Origin: Alphaproteobacteria bacterium
Lineage (GTDB): Bacteria > Pseudomonadota > Alphaproteobacteria > UBA828
Assembly: GCA_011523425.1 (NCBI GenBank)
Contig: WTGU01000156.1
Coordinates: 61,365-125,364, forward strand
Direction: 5' to 3'
Length of the DNA: 64,000 nt
This document shows, one piece after another, positions 36,053 through 45,986 of the stretch (its first letter is position 1; each line of letters begins with the position of its first letter). The position numbers and the translations under genes were made by a program. The notes under the pieces are model-generated. The model saw only the letters and a program-made list of their open reading frames with translations. It searched no databases and was not told the DNA's origin.

Positions 36053-36325
36053 CTAGCCCGCATTTCTCACCATGGTCACGGCCTGCGTCGCGCACCAGGC
36101 GTTCGATCCACCAGGAGCGGGCCGAAAAGCGTATCAGGGAATACGGTTGAGGCCCGCGACGCCGCGGGCGGGCGCCTGGGCGCGACCCGAAGGGCGGCGC
36201 TCTCCGGCCGACAGTGTGCGTCGAGGCGCTTGCCCGATGTCCCTGCATCGCGCTGCGCGCCTCTCCTACCCTGTCGGCCGGACAGCGCCGCGCAGACCAT
36301 GGCCCTGGTGAGAAATGCGGGCTAG
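36053..36325. mobile_element. MITE-like element with perfect 20-bp terminal inverted repeats
   Basis: CTAGCCCGCATTTCTCACCA at 36053-36072 is repeated exactly, inverted, at 36306-36325; imperfect symmetry continues inward (CCATGG near both ends). The element is 273 bp and has no convincing transposase frame. The outer CTAG at both ends could be a 4-bp target duplication or part of the repeat. It is best read as a non-autonomous element mobilised by an insertion sequence elsewhere, or the collapsed ends of one. I cannot name the parent family. The CTAG at its right end supplies the stop codon of the flavin monooxygenase gene at 36322. Confidence 0.75.
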
Positions 36326-37467
36326 ACCCTGAGGCCCGCCTCGCGCATCAGAGGCATCACCTTCTCGCCGAAGTATTTGAGCTCTTCGTGGTAGTCGAGC
36401 CACGACAGGATGAACCCCTCGACGCCGATGCCGGCGATCTCGACCATCTTGTCCACCACCTGCTCCGGCGTGCCGACCAGGGGGTAGCCGCCCCAGCCGG
36501 CGATGAAGCGCTCGCCCATGGCGCGGATCTCCGCCGCGTTCGAACCGTAGGAGTAGTTCTCGCCCAGCATCAGCTCGATGATGGTGTTGGTCGCGCCCCA
36601 GTCGCCCTCGTCCACGATGCGCCGGTAGAGCGCTTCGGCCTCCGCCTCGGTATCGCGGCAACAGACCAGGCCGTAGCTCATGACGCCGCAGCGGCGCCCG
36701 TGCGCTGCGGCGCGGGCGTGGATGTCCGTCACGATGGCCGCTGCCTTCTCCATCGTCGTGATCGAGAGGAAGTTGAAGTCGGCGAGCTTGGCCGAGAACT
36801 CGCGGCCTGCGGGCGAGGAGCCGGCGTTGATCACCACCGGGTGCGGCCGCTGGATCGGCTTCGGCGCGAGGAAGCCCTGGTTGACCCTGTAGTAGGTGCC
36901 CTCGTGGTCGAAGTCGTCCTCGGCCCAGAGCCGCTTCACGATCGAGAGCCACTCGTCTGCCATGACATAGCGCTCGTCGTGGTCGAGCTGCTCCATGCCG
37001 AACATCTCGATCTCCGGCTTGAACCAGCCGCAGACGACATTGAGGCCGAAGCGCCCGCTCGAGATGTTGTCGATGGTCGCGGCCTGCTTGGCGGCGAGGA
37101 TGGGATGGACGGTCGGCACGTGCGAGGTGGCGAAGACCATGATGTCCCGCGTGTGGCAGGCCATCGCGGCGGCCCAGGTGTAGACCTCGAGATTGTTCCC
37201 GTTGAACTGGGTGGAGCCGCCGAAGTGCCGCCAGCGGCCCACCGGCACCAGCAGCTCGAAGCCAAGCCGGTCGGCAAGCCGGCTGATCTTCACGCTGTGC
37301 TCGTAGGTGGGCTCGAAGGTCGTCTCGGCATGGGTGATGGTGCAGCCGTTGGAGCAGTTCTGCCCGAAGACGCCGAGCTTGAAGCGGTTCTCGTTGAAGA
37401 CCGGCACGTTGCGCTGCCGCCATTCAGCCGTATCGTCGGGATGCCTCGTTTCGTTCTCGGCGGCCAT
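36322..37467 (-). CDS. Luciferase-like (LLM) flavin-dependent monooxygenase, RutA/SfnG-like branch
   Basis: A 381-residue FMNH2-dependent oxygenase of the bacterial luciferase fold. [13 protein letters not shown] opens the barrel, [18 protein letters not shown] and the [27 protein letters not shown] segment are typical of the RutA/SnaA/SfnG group, and [20 protein letters not shown] is the flavin-phosphate region. RutA opens uracil by oxygenation; relatives oxidise sulfones or chelators. It would need a flavin reductase, not obvious nearby. The start at 37467 is preceded by AAGG. It is the last gene of a four-gene unit, 74 bp after the DapA-like gene, and its stop codon lies in the MITE-like terminal repeat. 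Confidence 0.88.
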   Translation of the reverse strand: MAAENETRHPDDTAEWRQRNVPVFNENRFKLGVFGQNCSNGCTITHAETTFEPTYEHSVKISRLADRLGFELLVPVGRWRHFGGSTQFNGNNLEVYTWAAAMACHTRDIMVFATSHVPTVHPILAAKQAATIDNISSGRFGLNVVCGWFKPEIEMFGMEQLDHDERYVMADEWLSIVKRLWAEDDFDHEGTYYRVNQGFLAPKPIQRPHPVVINAGSSPAGREFSAKLADFNFLSITTMEKAAAIVTDIHARAAAHGRRCGVMSYGLVCCRDTEAEAEALYRRIVDEGDWGATNTIIELMLGENYSYGSNAAEIRAMGERFIAGWGGYPLVGTPEQVVDKMVEIAGIGVEGFILSWLDYHEELKYFGEKVMPLMREAGLRV

Positions 37468-37541
37468 CGATTCTTGCCTTCTCGGTGGGGAAGCGCGGAA
37501 ACAGCGGTGAGGACTGCGGCAGCGGTTGGGACGCCCGAGCC

Positions 37542-38603
37542 TCAGGAAAGCCAGCGCGCGAGGTTGGCGCGCACATAGTCGTCGTCGGTGAGATCGGGAT
37601 AGGCCGCGCACACGCGATCGATCTCCTCGGCCTGGCCGGGGCTCAGCCCCTCCGCCGGGTCGAGGCACCAGATGCCCCGCAGCAGCCCCTGCCGGCGCAG
37701 CACCTCGTGGCAGCCGGCGATGCAGCCCCGAAAGTCGTTGGCGGCGTCGAAGAGGGCGGCGTTGCAGTCAGTGATCCGTGCGTCGAGGGCGAGCAGGTCC
37801 GGATCGACAGCGCCGGCCTCCACCGCGGCGTGGGCGCGCTCCAGCACCTCGACGGCCCGCTTGACCCAGACGCTCCAGTGCCCGAGCAGCCCGCCCCTGA
37901 TGCGCACCGTGACCGCCTCGCCGCCGCGCGACAGGCGCCAGGGCGTGACCAGATCGAGCAGGATATGGTCGTCGTTGCCGGTGTAGAGGGCGATGCGCTC
38001 CTCGGCGCCGGCCTCGACCACGCCGCGCACCACGTCGAGGGTGCGGTAGCGGTTGAAGGGCGCGATCTTGATCGCCACCACGTTGTCGAGCGCAGCCAGG
38101 CGGCGCCAGAAGGAGGGTCCCAGCACGACGCCGCCGACCGCCGGCTGCAGGTAGAAGCCCACCAGCGGAATCCGCCGGGCGAGGCGCGCGCAATGCTCCA
38201 GCCGCTCGTCCTCGCTCGCCCCGGCGAAGGCGGCGAGACTCACCAGCCCCGCGTGATAGCCGAGGCCGAGGGCCGTGTCCGCTTCCGCCAGCGCCTGGTC
38301 CGTCCGCCCGACGAGGCCGGCGATCCGCACCAGCGGCCGCTCGGTCCAGCTCCCGGCGGTCTCGGCGGCGAGCGCGAGCACCGGCTCGTAGAGGCCGGCC
38401 TCGCGGATCGCGAACTGGGTGGTGTGGACGCCGACCGCGAGCCCGCCGGCGCCCGCGTCGATGTAATAGCGGCTGAGCGCCCGCTGGCGCTCCGCATCGA
38501 GCTGGCGGTCCGCGTCGAGGGCCAGCGGGTGTGCCGGGATCACCACGCCCCGTGCGAGGGTCGCCCGTACCGCATCCGGCACGTCGCCCCAGGCGAGGCT
38601 CAC
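37542..38603 (-). CDS. DapA-superfamily (dihydrodipicolinate synthase/aldolase-like) protein
   Basis: A 353-residue class I aldolase-fold protein. Lys179 ([14 protein letters not shown]) is the expected Schiff-base lysine and Tyr151 ([11 protein letters not shown]) the expected catalytic tyrosine. Length exceeds DapA (about 290) owing to a C-terminal helical extension. The usual GTTGE motif of pyruvate-binding members is replaced by VGVHTTQF, so pyruvate may not be the carbonyl substrate. The GTG start at 38603 has GGAGG four bases upstream and overlaps the preceding stop (GTGA). The context suggests cleavage or condensation of an intermediate in the same catabolic unit. Confidence 0.85.
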   Translation of the reverse strand: MSLAWGDVPDAVRATLARGVVIPAHPLALDADRQLDAERQRALSRYYIDAGAGGLAVGVHTTQFAIREAGLYEPVLALAAETAGSWTERPLVRIAGLVGRTDQALAEADTALGLGYHAGLVSLAAFAGASEDERLEHCARLARRIPLVGFYLQPAVGGVVLGPSFWRRLAALDNVVAIKIAPFNRYRTLDVVRGVVEAGAEERIALYTGNDDHILLDLVTPWRLSRGGEAVTVRIRGGLLGHWSVWVKRAVEVLERAHAAVEAGAVDPDLLALDARITDCNAALFDAANDFRGCIAGCHEVLRRQGLLRGIWCLDPAEGLSPGQAEEIDRVCAAYPDLTDDDYVRANLARWLS

Positions 38604-39667
38604 GATGCCTCCGACCGGGCGAACACGCCGTCCCGCACCTCGTACCGCGTGGGCTTGGCGAGGCTCGGCATGTCGCGCGCGACCCAGTCCGCCACCCAGT
38701 CGATCATCCGCCCCAGCGGCACCCGCGGATAGCCGAAGAGCGCACAGGCCCGCTCGCTGTTGGTGAGCCAGCCGCACGCCGCCTCCTCGCCGGTGAAGGC
38801 AGGCTCCCGCCCGAGTCGCGTGCCGAAGGCCTGCGCGAGCCGGCGGATGCTCACGGTCTCGGGCCCGCTCACGTTGATGGGCCGGGCCGGCACGGCGCAG
38901 TGCGCGAGGCAGCGCAGCGCCATCGCGTTGGCATCCCCCTGCCAGATGACGTTGACGTGGCCCGTGGTGAGGTCGATCGGCGCACCGTCCTTCACCTTGC
39001 GGGCCACGTCGTGCAGCACGCCGTAGCGCATGTCGATCGCGTAGTTGAGCCGCACGAGGCACGCGGGCGTGCCGTGGCGGCGCGAGAAGTACTGGATCAG
39101 CCGCTCGCGGCCGACGCAGGAGTTGGCGTATTCGCCGGGCGGCGGCGTCGGCGGCGTCTCCTCCACCGCGCCCTGGGAGCGGACATCCACGAAGGGATAG
39201 ACGCAGCCGGTGGAGAAGGCGACGATCCGGGAGTCGCGGAAGGTCTCGGCGACCAACGCCGGCACGTAGGCGTTCATCGCCCAGGTCACGTCGTCGTCGC
39301 CGACCGCGCCGAACTTGCGGCCCGCCATGAGCACCACGTTGGCAGGCCGCGGCAGCGCGGCGAGGGCGTCGCGGTCCGTCAGGTCGCACTGGATCGTCTC
39401 CACCCCCCAGCCAGCGAGCTTTTCCGGAACGCTCGGGTCGGTGAAGCGCGCGACGCCGACGATGCGCTTCTCGGGCGCCGCCCGCTTGGCGAGGCCCGCG
39501 AGCGTCGGCCCCATCTTGCCGCCGACGCCGAGCACGACGATGTCGCCGTCGATGCCGGCAAGCGTCTCGCGGAGCGCCGCGTCCGGCGTCGTCATCAGGT
39601 CCTCGAGCGCAGCCTCGTCGGCGATGCGCTCGGGCAATGTGTCGGCGTCGTTCTCCGCCCCGCTCAT
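38600..39667 (-). CDS. NAD(P)-dependent epimerase/dehydratase-family protein
   Basis: A 355-residue extended-SDR-like protein. The nucleotide loop [17 protein letters not shown] lies at about residues 44-60, after an unusual 40-residue N-terminal extension. The mid-protein STGCVYPFV corresponds to the catalytic Ser/Thr strand. The position usually occupied by YxxxK reads YANSC, so the lysine appears replaced by Cys; activity may be altered. [20 protein letters not shown] in the C-terminal part is typical of sugar-nucleotide-type epimerases. Both ends overlap neighbours by four bases (ATGA, GTGA), so it is strictly co-translated with the nitrilase and DapA-like proteins. Confidence 0.83.
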   Translation of the reverse strand: MSGAENDADTLPERIADEAALEDLMTTPDAALRETLAGIDGDIVVLGVGGKMGPTLAGLAKRAAPEKRIVGVARFTDPSVPEKLAGWGVETIQCDLTDRDALAALPRPANVVLMAGRKFGAVGDDDVTWAMNAYVPALVAETFRDSRIVAFSTGCVYPFVDVRSQGAVEETPPTPPPGEYANSCVGRERLIQYFSRRHGTPACLVRLNYAIDMRYGVLHDVARKVKDGAPIDLTTGHVNVIWQGDANAMALRCLAHCAVPARPINVSGPETVSIRRLAQAFGTRLGREPAFTGEEAACGWLTNSERACALFGYPRVPLGRMIDWVADWVARDMPSLAKPTRYEVRDGVFARSEAS

Positions 39668-40500
39668 CCGGTCAGCTCGGGCCGGCGGTCGGCGCGATAG
39701 GTGGCGATGGCGCGCCAGCGCTCGAGATCTTCCTGCGCGATGTCGATGCGCGCGATCGCCAGTCCCTCCCCCTCGGCAAGCGAGGCGAGGATCCTGCCAG
39801 ACGGGCCGGCGATGCAGGAATGGCCGAGGCTGGTGAAGGAGAGGCCGGGGGCCAGCTCCTCCTCGCCGACGCGGTTGGCCATGGCGACGAAGGTGCCGTT
39901 CTCCAGCGCTCGCGTGGCCGCGAGGCCCTGAGTCACCGGTCCGCTCCAGCCCCAGGTCTCGCGCTGGTAGGCGTCGGCGATCCAGTTGGTGCTGTTGACG
40001 ATCAGCTCCGCGCCGAGGTCGGCGAGACGGCGCACATAGTCGGCGAAGATGAAGTCGTAGCAGACCGTCATGCCTACCGTGCCGAGCCGCGTCTCGACAA
40101 CGCACGCGCTGTCGCCGGCACGGCAGCTCTCGCGCTCGCTCGCGAAGAGGTGCGCCTTGTCGTAAACCGCGAGGCACTGCCCGTCGGGGCCGAACAGGAG
40201 TTGCGAATCGTAGACACCGCCATCGCGCTGCGTGTAGGCGCCGACCGCCACGGTGAGCCCGTTCTCCCGCGCGATCTCGCCGAGGCGCCGCGCGCTCGGC
40301 CCATCGGGCGGCTCGGCAAGATCCGCGAGCCGGTCGCCCAGGAAGTAGCCGGTGGTGGCGCATTCGGGAAAGACCACGAGGTCGACATGCCGGATCGCGG
40401 CCTCGCCGGCGAAGCGGGCGATGGTTGCGAGGTTCCCTTCCGTGTCGCCGGTGGCGCAATCCATCTGCACCACGCCCAGGGTCCAGGCCACGCCGCTCAT
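39664..40500 (-). CDS. Nitrilase-superfamily carbon-nitrogen hydrolase
   Basis: A 278-residue amidase with the complete Glu-Lys-Cys triad: Glu46 ([11 protein letters not shown]), Lys115 (VYDKAHLF) and Cys147 ([12 protein letters not shown]). This branch includes N-carbamoylputrescine, N-carbamoyl-amino-acid and omega-amide hydrolases; all attack a C-N bond through the cysteine thioester. Together with the flavin monooxygenase downstream it could hydrolyse a carbamoyl or amide product of ring opening (inference). It is the first gene of the four-gene minus-strand unit and overlaps the reductase start (ATGA). The gap of 40 bp to the FadN-like gene stop allows a longer transcript. Confidence 0.92.
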   Translation of the reverse strand: MSGVAWTLGVVQMDCATGDTEGNLATIARFAGEAAIRHVDLVVFPECATTGYFLGDRLADLAEPPDGPSARRLGEIARENGLTVAVGAYTQRDGGVYDSQLLFGPDGQCLAVYDKAHLFASERESCRAGDSACVVETRLGTVGMTVCYDFIFADYVRRLADLGAELIVNSTNWIADAYQRETWGWSGPVTQGLAATRALENGTFVAMANRVGEEELAPGLSFTSLGHSCIAGPSGRILASLAEGEGLAIARIDIAQEDLERWRAIATYRADRRPELTG

Positions 40501-40540
40501 GTCACAGCTCCCGCCGCTTGTCGCCGCGCCATTAGATTAG

Positions 40541-42868
40541 CTAGTTCCTGAGCGGCTTGCCGGTCTCCAGCATGTGCTCCATGCGGGCGATGGTGGCCGG
40601 CGTGCGGATGAGCGCGAGCAACGCCTCGCGCTCCAGCTCCGAGAGCCTGTCCTCCGGGACCTCCCGGGTCGCGTCGGTCTCGCCGCCGGTGAGCACGTTG
40701 CCGAGATGCTCTACCACCACGAGGTCGTGGGCCGTCGCCTTGCGCGTCTTGGCGAGCCCGCGCACCGCCATCTTGAGCGCGACGCGTCCGGTCTTGCCGG
40801 GCAGCTTCACCACCGCCGGCTCCGGCGGGGTGTAGTCCTCCGCCAGCGCGAGCGCCTTCGCCTTCGCGTCCGCCAGCAGCCGGTCGCGGTTGGCGGTGAT
40901 GCCGTCGCCCTCGCGCAGGAAGCCGAGCTTTCGGGCCTCCTTGGCGGAGCGCGAGACCTTGGCGAGGCCGATGGTCTCGAAGACCTTGGAGATCGCCGGC
41001 ATCGCGCCGCCAAATCCGGTCCGACCGGGGGCGAGTCCGCGCAGCATCATCTCCTTGCAGCCGCCCCAGCCGGGCACGAGCCCGACGCCGGCCTCCACCA
41101 GGCCCATGTAGCTCTCGGCATGGGCCTGCACCGCATCGCAGTGCAGCAGCACTTCGCAGCCGCCGCCAAGCGCCATGCCCGACGGCGCGCCGACCACCGG
41201 GAAGGGCGCGAACTTGAGCGCCCTGAAGGCCTCCTGGCCCTGCCTGATCGAGTCCTCGATCATCGGCCAGGCGCCGACATTGACGACGAAGAGAGCGAGG
41301 CCGAGGTTCATCCCCACCGAGAAGTTGCTGCCCTCGTTGTGGATCACCAGCGCCTTCATCCCGCCGCCGACCGTCTCCACCGACTGCGCGACCAGCGCCA
41401 TGATGTCGGTGTCGAGCGCGTTCATCTTGCTGTGGAATTCGAGGCAGGCGACGCCGTCGCCGATGTCCCAGAGGCTGGCGGAGCCGTTCTTCGCCAGCGG
41501 CCTGGTCGTGCGCTTGATGTCGGAGAGCAGCAGCACGCCCTCGGGCCGCGCGAGCGGGGCGTAGCGGCCGTCGCCCGCGAGGTGGGTGGCGCGGCCGTCC
41601 GCCAGCCGGTAGAAGCCGTCGCCGTCCGCCGCCGCCCGCAGCAGCGGTGGCACCTCCCTGCCCTCCGCGGCGAGCTTTTCGGCGAACCAGCCGGCGCCGA
41701 CCTCGTCGATCAGCTCGAAGGGGCCGCGCTTCCAGGCGTAGCCGAGGCGCATGGCGCGATCGACTGCCTCGACGTCGCCCGCGATCTCGGGCACCAGGCC
41801 GGCGGCGTAGGCGAGCGTGGCGGACATCACCCGCCAGGCGTAGGCGCCCGTCTTGTCGGGGTATTCGAACAGCGCGCGGAGCGAGCGGCCGGCCTGCTCG
41901 ATGCTCTCCAGCCGGGGCCGCCGGGCGGGCCCGTACTCGCCCGTGGCGAGATCGCGGACCTCCTTCTCCCTCTTCTCCGAATCGGGCTTCAGCCGATAGA
42001 AGCCGCCCTTGCCCTTGCGCCCGATATAGCCGTCCTCGATCATCGAGGCGATGAACGCGGGCTCGTCGTAGATCGCGTGGAAGGGATCGCTCTCGGGCAG
42101 CGCGTCGCGCAGGCTGCGGCCGACCAGCGGCATGAGGTCGAGGCCGACGAGGTCGATCAGCCCGAAGATGCCTGTCTTGGGCACGCCGATGGGCCGGCTG
42201 AGCAGGGCGTCCGCCTCCTCCACCGTCACGCCATCCTCCACCGCCGCGCGCACCGCCGCCACCATCCAGTAGGTGCCGATGCGGTTCGCGATGAAGCCGG
42301 GCGTGTCGTTGCACGCCACCACGCCCTTGCCGAGCTTGCGGTCGGCGAAGTCGCAGACGGCCGCCACGGCGTCCGTCCGGGTCTCGGGCCCCGCCACCAC
42401 CTCCAGAAGCCGCATGTAGCGCGGCGGGTTGAAGAAGTGGGTGATGAGGAAGTCGCGCGCGAACGCCTCCGGCATGCCGTCGAGCAGCACGCTTGACGGG
42501 ATGGTGGACGTGTTGGAAGAGACTATGGACCCCTGCTTCCGCACCGCGTCGATCTTGCGGTAGATGGCCTGCTTGGCATCCGCCCGTTCGATCACCGCCT
42601 CAACGATCCAGTCCGCGTCGGCGAGCAGTTCGAGATGGTCCTCGATGTTGCCGGTGGTGATGCGCTTCGCGTCGGCCTTCTCCATGAAGGGCGCGGGCTC
42701 GGTCTTGAGCATCCGCGCCACCGCGCCCTCGGCAAGCGCATTCCGGTCGCCGCTATCCGCCGGCACGATGTCGAGCAGCACCACGTCGTGGCCGGCATTG
42801 GCGATGTGGGCGGCGATGCCGCCGCCCATCAGTCCCGCCCCGATGACGGCGGCCTTCTCGATCGCCAT
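40541..42868 (-). CDS. Bifunctional 3-hydroxyacyl-CoA dehydrogenase / enoyl-CoA hydratase (FadN-like)
   Basis: A 775-residue beta-oxidation enzyme with the dehydrogenase first and the hydratase last, as in Bacillus FadN and the reverse of E. coli FadB. The NAD loop VIGAGLMGGGIAAHIANAG is at about residues 9-27, SSNTSTIP and HFFNPPRYMRLLEVV form the catalytic part (His in HFFNP). The crotonase part has EGSNFSVGMNLGL and the oxyanion loop GMALGGGCEVLLHCD, followed by EAGVGLVPGWGG. The ATG at 42868 overlaps the thiolase stop (TGATG). Confidence 0.93.
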   Translation of the reverse strand: MAIEKAAVIGAGLMGGGIAAHIANAGHDVVLLDIVPADSGDRNALAEGAVARMLKTEPAPFMEKADAKRITTGNIEDHLELLADADWIVEAVIERADAKQAIYRKIDAVRKQGSIVSSNTSTIPSSVLLDGMPEAFARDFLITHFFNPPRYMRLLEVVAGPETRTDAVAAVCDFADRKLGKGVVACNDTPGFIANRIGTYWMVAAVRAAVEDGVTVEEADALLSRPIGVPKTGIFGLIDLVGLDLMPLVGRSLRDALPESDPFHAIYDEPAFIASMIEDGYIGRKGKGGFYRLKPDSEKREKEVRDLATGEYGPARRPRLESIEQAGRSLRALFEYPDKTGAYAWRVMSATLAYAAGLVPEIAGDVEAVDRAMRLGYAWKRGPFELIDEVGAGWFAEKLAAEGREVPPLLRAAADGDGFYRLADGRATHLAGDGRYAPLARPEGVLLLSDIKRTTRPLAKNGSASLWDIGDGVACLEFHSKMNALDTDIMALVAQSVETVGGGMKALVIHNEGSNFSVGMNLGLALFVVNVGAWPMIEDSIRQGQEAFRALKFAPFPVVGAPSGMALGGGCEVLLHCDAVQAHAESYMGLVEAGVGLVPGWGGCKEMMLRGLAPGRTGFGGAMPAISKVFETIGLAKVSRSAKEARKLGFLREGDGITANRDRLLADAKAKALALAEDYTPPEPAVVKLPGKTGRVALKMAVRGLAKTRKATAHDLVVVEHLGNVLTGGETDATREVPEDRLSELEREALLALIRTPATIARMEHMLETGKPLRN

Positions 42869-44004
42869 CAGGCGGCCTCGAGCACGGTGGAGATGCCCTG
42901 CCCGCCGCCGATGCACTGGGTGGCGAGCGCGTAGCGCTTGTCCTCGCGGCGGAGGATCTGCGCCGCCTTGCCGGTGATGCGCGCGCCGGTGGCGCCGAGC
43001 GGATGGCCGATGGCGATGGCGCCGCCGTCGATGTTCATGCGCTCGAGATCGATGGAGAGCTCGCGCACGCAGGCGAGCGCCTGCACCGCAAAGGCCTCGT
43101 TGAGCTCGACCACGTCGATGTCCGACACCTTCAGCCCGGCGCGGGCGAGGGCCTTCTCCGACGAGACGACGGGGCCGTAGCCCATGATCTCCGGCGCGCA
43201 GCCGGCGACCGCGATGGCCTTGATGCGGGCGAGCACGGAGAGCCCGTTGCGCTGGGCGAACTCCTCGGTGCAGACCAGCACGGCGGCCGCGCCGTCGGTG
43301 AGCGGCGACGAGGTACCGGCGGTCACCGTGCCGTCCGCATCGAACGCGGGCTCGAGCCCGGCGAGCACCTCGGCACTGGTGCCGGGGCGAATGCAGCCGT
43401 CGCGCTCTACCGCGCCGTCCGCGGTCTCGACGGGGATCACCTCGCCCGCGAACTTGCCGTCGTCCCAGGCGCGGGCGGCGCGGGCGTGGCTGCTGACGGC
43501 CAGCGCCTCCTGCTCCTCCCGGGTGATCTGGTACTTGCGGGCGAGGTTCTCCGCGGTCTCGCCCATGGACATGTAGGCGCCCTCGTTCTTCTCGTAGAGA
43601 TCCGGGTTGGGCGCCGGGTTGAAGCCGCCCATGGGCACGCGGCTCATGGACTCGACGCCGGCGCAGATGAACGCCTCACCGGCATCCATGCGGATCGCGC
43701 CGGCGGCGATGTGGATCGCCTGCATGGACGAGCCGCAGAAGCGGTTGACGGTGGCGCCGGCGACCGAGATGGGCAGCTCGGCGATCAGCGCGACGATGCG
43801 CCCCAGGTTGAAGCCCTGCTCGCCTTCGGGGAAGGCGCAGCCGATGATCAGGTCCTCGATCTCGGCGGGATCGACGCCAGTCTGGGCGAGCAGGCCGTGA
43901 ACGACCTCGGCGGCGAGATCGTCCGGCCGCTTCTCAACCAGCGCGCCCTTGTGGGCAAAGTGAAAGGGCGAACGGACGTAGCCGGCGATGACGGCATTGT
44001 TCAT
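42868..44004 (-). CDS. fadA: Acetyl-CoA C-acyltransferase (thiolase)
   Basis: A 378-residue thiolase with the nucleophilic Cys90 (NRFCGSSMQAIH), His334 (AIAIGHPLGATG) and Cys364 (TQCIGGGQG). The complete triad and coupling to a FadN-like gene mark it as the beta-oxidation thiolase that releases acetyl-CoA. GAGG lies ten bases before the ATG. The FadD gene is 70 bp upstream on the same strand. Confidence 0.94.
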   Translation of the reverse strand: MNNAVIAGYVRSPFHFAHKGALVEKRPDDLAAEVVHGLLAQTGVDPAEIEDLIIGCAFPEGEQGFNLGRIVALIAELPISVAGATVNRFCGSSMQAIHIAAGAIRMDAGEAFICAGVESMSRVPMGGFNPAPNPDLYEKNEGAYMSMGETAENLARKYQITREEQEALAVSSHARAARAWDDGKFAGEVIPVETADGAVERDGCIRPGTSAEVLAGLEPAFDADGTVTAGTSSPLTDGAAAVLVCTEEFAQRNGLSVLARIKAIAVAGCAPEIMGYGPVVSSEKALARAGLKVSDIDVVELNEAFAVQALACVRELSIDLERMNIDGGAIAIGHPLGATGARITGKAAQILRREDKRYALATQCIGGGQGISTVLEAA

Positions 44005-44074
44005 GGGCTCGGGCCTCTTGCTCAGTCTGATGCGGTGCGCGTGTCGTCGCGTCGTGGCCTAGCGCCGATCTCAC

Positions 44075-45799
44075 TCAACCGGCGCCGGCGGCAGCCGCGC
44101 CCTGCTTGGCGGCCTCTTCGGCGATCAGCTCCTTCTTGGAGAGCTTGCCGATGATCGTCTTGGGCAGCTCGTCGCGGAACTCGATCTGCTTGGGCATCTC
44201 GATGGGAGAGAGCTTGTCCCCGAGGAACTCCGTCAGCGCGTCCGACGTCAGGGTCTCGCCCTCCTTGAGCCGGACGAAGGCCTTGACGGTCTGCTGGCGG
44301 TGGGCGTCGTCGACGCCGATGACCGTCACCTCCAGCACCGACGGGTGCTTGTAGATCGCCTCTTCCACGTGACGGGGATAGATGTTGTAGCCGCCGGCGA
44401 TGATGACCTCCTTGAGTCGGTCGATGAGGTAGACGTAGCCGTCCTCGTCGATGCGGCCGACGTCGCCGGTGTGGAAGCGCCCGCCGGCGAAGGCGCGCTC
44501 GTTCTCCTCGTCGCGCTTCCAGTAGCCCTTCATCACCTGCGGGCCGGAGATGCAGATCTCGCCAATCTCGCCCTGCGGCAGCACCGTCTCCGGCTCGTCG
44601 ATCGAGGTGATCTCGACCACGGTGCCGGGCACTGGCACGCCGAGCGAGCCCTCACGGCTGCCGCCGGGGGTGGTCGGGTTGCAGGTCGCGACCGGAGCGG
44701 TCTCGCTGAGCCCGTAGCCCTCCACCAGCGTGCACCCGGTAATCCCCTGGAACTTCTCCTGCACCTCGCGCGGCAGCGAGGCGCCGCCAGAGAGGCAGAG
44801 CTTGATGGAGGAGAGGTCGTACTTGCCCGCCGCCACGTCGGCATGGCCGTTGATGGCGATGTAGATCGTCGGCACCGCGGGGAAGAACGTCGGGCGCTTC
44901 TTGTGGACGACCTTGAGCACGGTATCCAGCTCGAAGCGTGGCAGCAGGATCATCTTGGCGCCGATCCTGATGCTGAAGTTCATCACCACGGCCATGGCGA
45001 AGACGTGGAAGAGCGGCAGGACGCCCATCATGACCTCGCGGCCTTCCTCGGCGTCCGGCATCATCATCGCCCCCTGCACCACGTTGGCGCTGAGGTTGGC
45101 GTGGGTCAGCATCGCGCCCTTGGAGGTGCCGGTGGTGCCGCCGGTGTACTGCAGCACTGCGATGTCCTCGCGCGCGTCGATCTCCACCGGCGCCGGCCTG
45201 CCGGCGTTGTCGAGCAGCGCGGCCAGCCGGACATGGCTGGAATCGCGCGGGATCTTGGCGATCTCGCCGCGCTTGACGATGGGGAAGAGCAGCCGCTTGA
45301 GGCCGGGCAGCATCTCCGCCATGGAGACGATCACCAGATGCTTGAGCCGCGTCTGCTCCAGGGCCACGCGCGCCTTGTCGTAGAGGATGGAGAGATCGAG
45401 CGTGACCAGGATGTCGGCCTCCGCATCCTCGATCTGGAACTTGATCTCCTCGATGGCGTAGAGCGGATTGACGTTGACCACCGTCCCGCCGGCCTTGAGC
45501 ACGCCATAGTAGACCGCGACGAAGGCCGGGCAGTTGGGGAGCAGGATTCCGACCTTGGTGCCCTTGCCGACACCGAGCTTCTGGAACCCCTCGGCAGCAC
45601 AGTTCGCCTGCTCGCCGAGCTCCCGATAGCTGGTGATCCGGTCCATGAAGTCGATCGCCGGCCGGTCGCCGAAGCGGGCGACGGCATCGTCGAACAGACG
45701 GTGGAGCGCGCCCATCGGCAGCGGCGCGTGCCAGTCGACGTTCGACGGATAGGATTTCTCCCAGGGATGGGCGCTACCTTGCGCGTCGCCTTCAGCCAT
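44075..45799 (-). CDS. fadD: Long-chain fatty acid--CoA ligase
   Basis: A 574-residue ANL-superfamily ligase. The AMP-binding loop YTGGTTGTSKGAMLTHANL is followed by GYGLSETAPV and the hinge-containing YLIDRLKEVIIAGGYNIYPR; the near-C-terminal lysine for adenylation is in PKTIIGKLSKKELI. It activates fatty acids for the downstream thiolase and FadN-like enzymes. The start at 45799 is supported by GAGGAGCGGAG upstream; the open frame before it is low-complexity. It diverges from the CaiC-like ligase across about 190 bp in which no clear promoter was found. Confidence 0.94.
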   Translation of the reverse strand: MAEGDAQGSAHPWEKSYPSNVDWHAPLPMGALHRLFDDAVARFGDRPAIDFMDRITSYRELGEQANCAAEGFQKLGVGKGTKVGILLPNCPAFVAVYYGVLKAGGTVVNVNPLYAIEEIKFQIEDAEADILVTLDLSILYDKARVALEQTRLKHLVIVSMAEMLPGLKRLLFPIVKRGEIAKIPRDSSHVRLAALLDNAGRPAPVEIDAREDIAVLQYTGGTTGTSKGAMLTHANLSANVVQGAMMMPDAEEGREVMMGVLPLFHVFAMAVVMNFSIRIGAKMILLPRFELDTVLKVVHKKRPTFFPAVPTIYIAINGHADVAAGKYDLSSIKLCLSGGASLPREVQEKFQGITGCTLVEGYGLSETAPVATCNPTTPGGSREGSLGVPVPGTVVEITSIDEPETVLPQGEIGEICISGPQVMKGYWKRDEENERAFAGGRFHTGDVGRIDEDGYVYLIDRLKEVIIAGGYNIYPRHVEEAIYKHPSVLEVTVIGVDDAHRQQTVKAFVRLKEGETLTSDALTEFLGDKLSPIEMPKQIEFRDELPKTIIGKLSKKELIAEEAAKQGAAAAGAG

Positions 45800-45986
45800 G
45801 CGCTCCGCTCCTCTTGCCCGGGATACGCGGCCTTGCCCCCCCGCCCGGGCACCGGGGCCGCACTCGGCAGCACTATGGAAACCAGCCATCGCGCCGTCAA
45901 GGCGGGAAACCGCGCGCGCCGGTCCGGCGGCGTTGACAACGGGCCCGCGGCCTCCATGCTGGCGCCATGGCGGCGGGCGGTGCGCG

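Noticed and set aside
36072..36311. Short frames inside the MITE-like element as a transposase fragment.
   Set aside because: Neither strand gives a recognisable transposase motif; the frames are Arg/Pro-rich and typical of non-coding GC-rich DNA.
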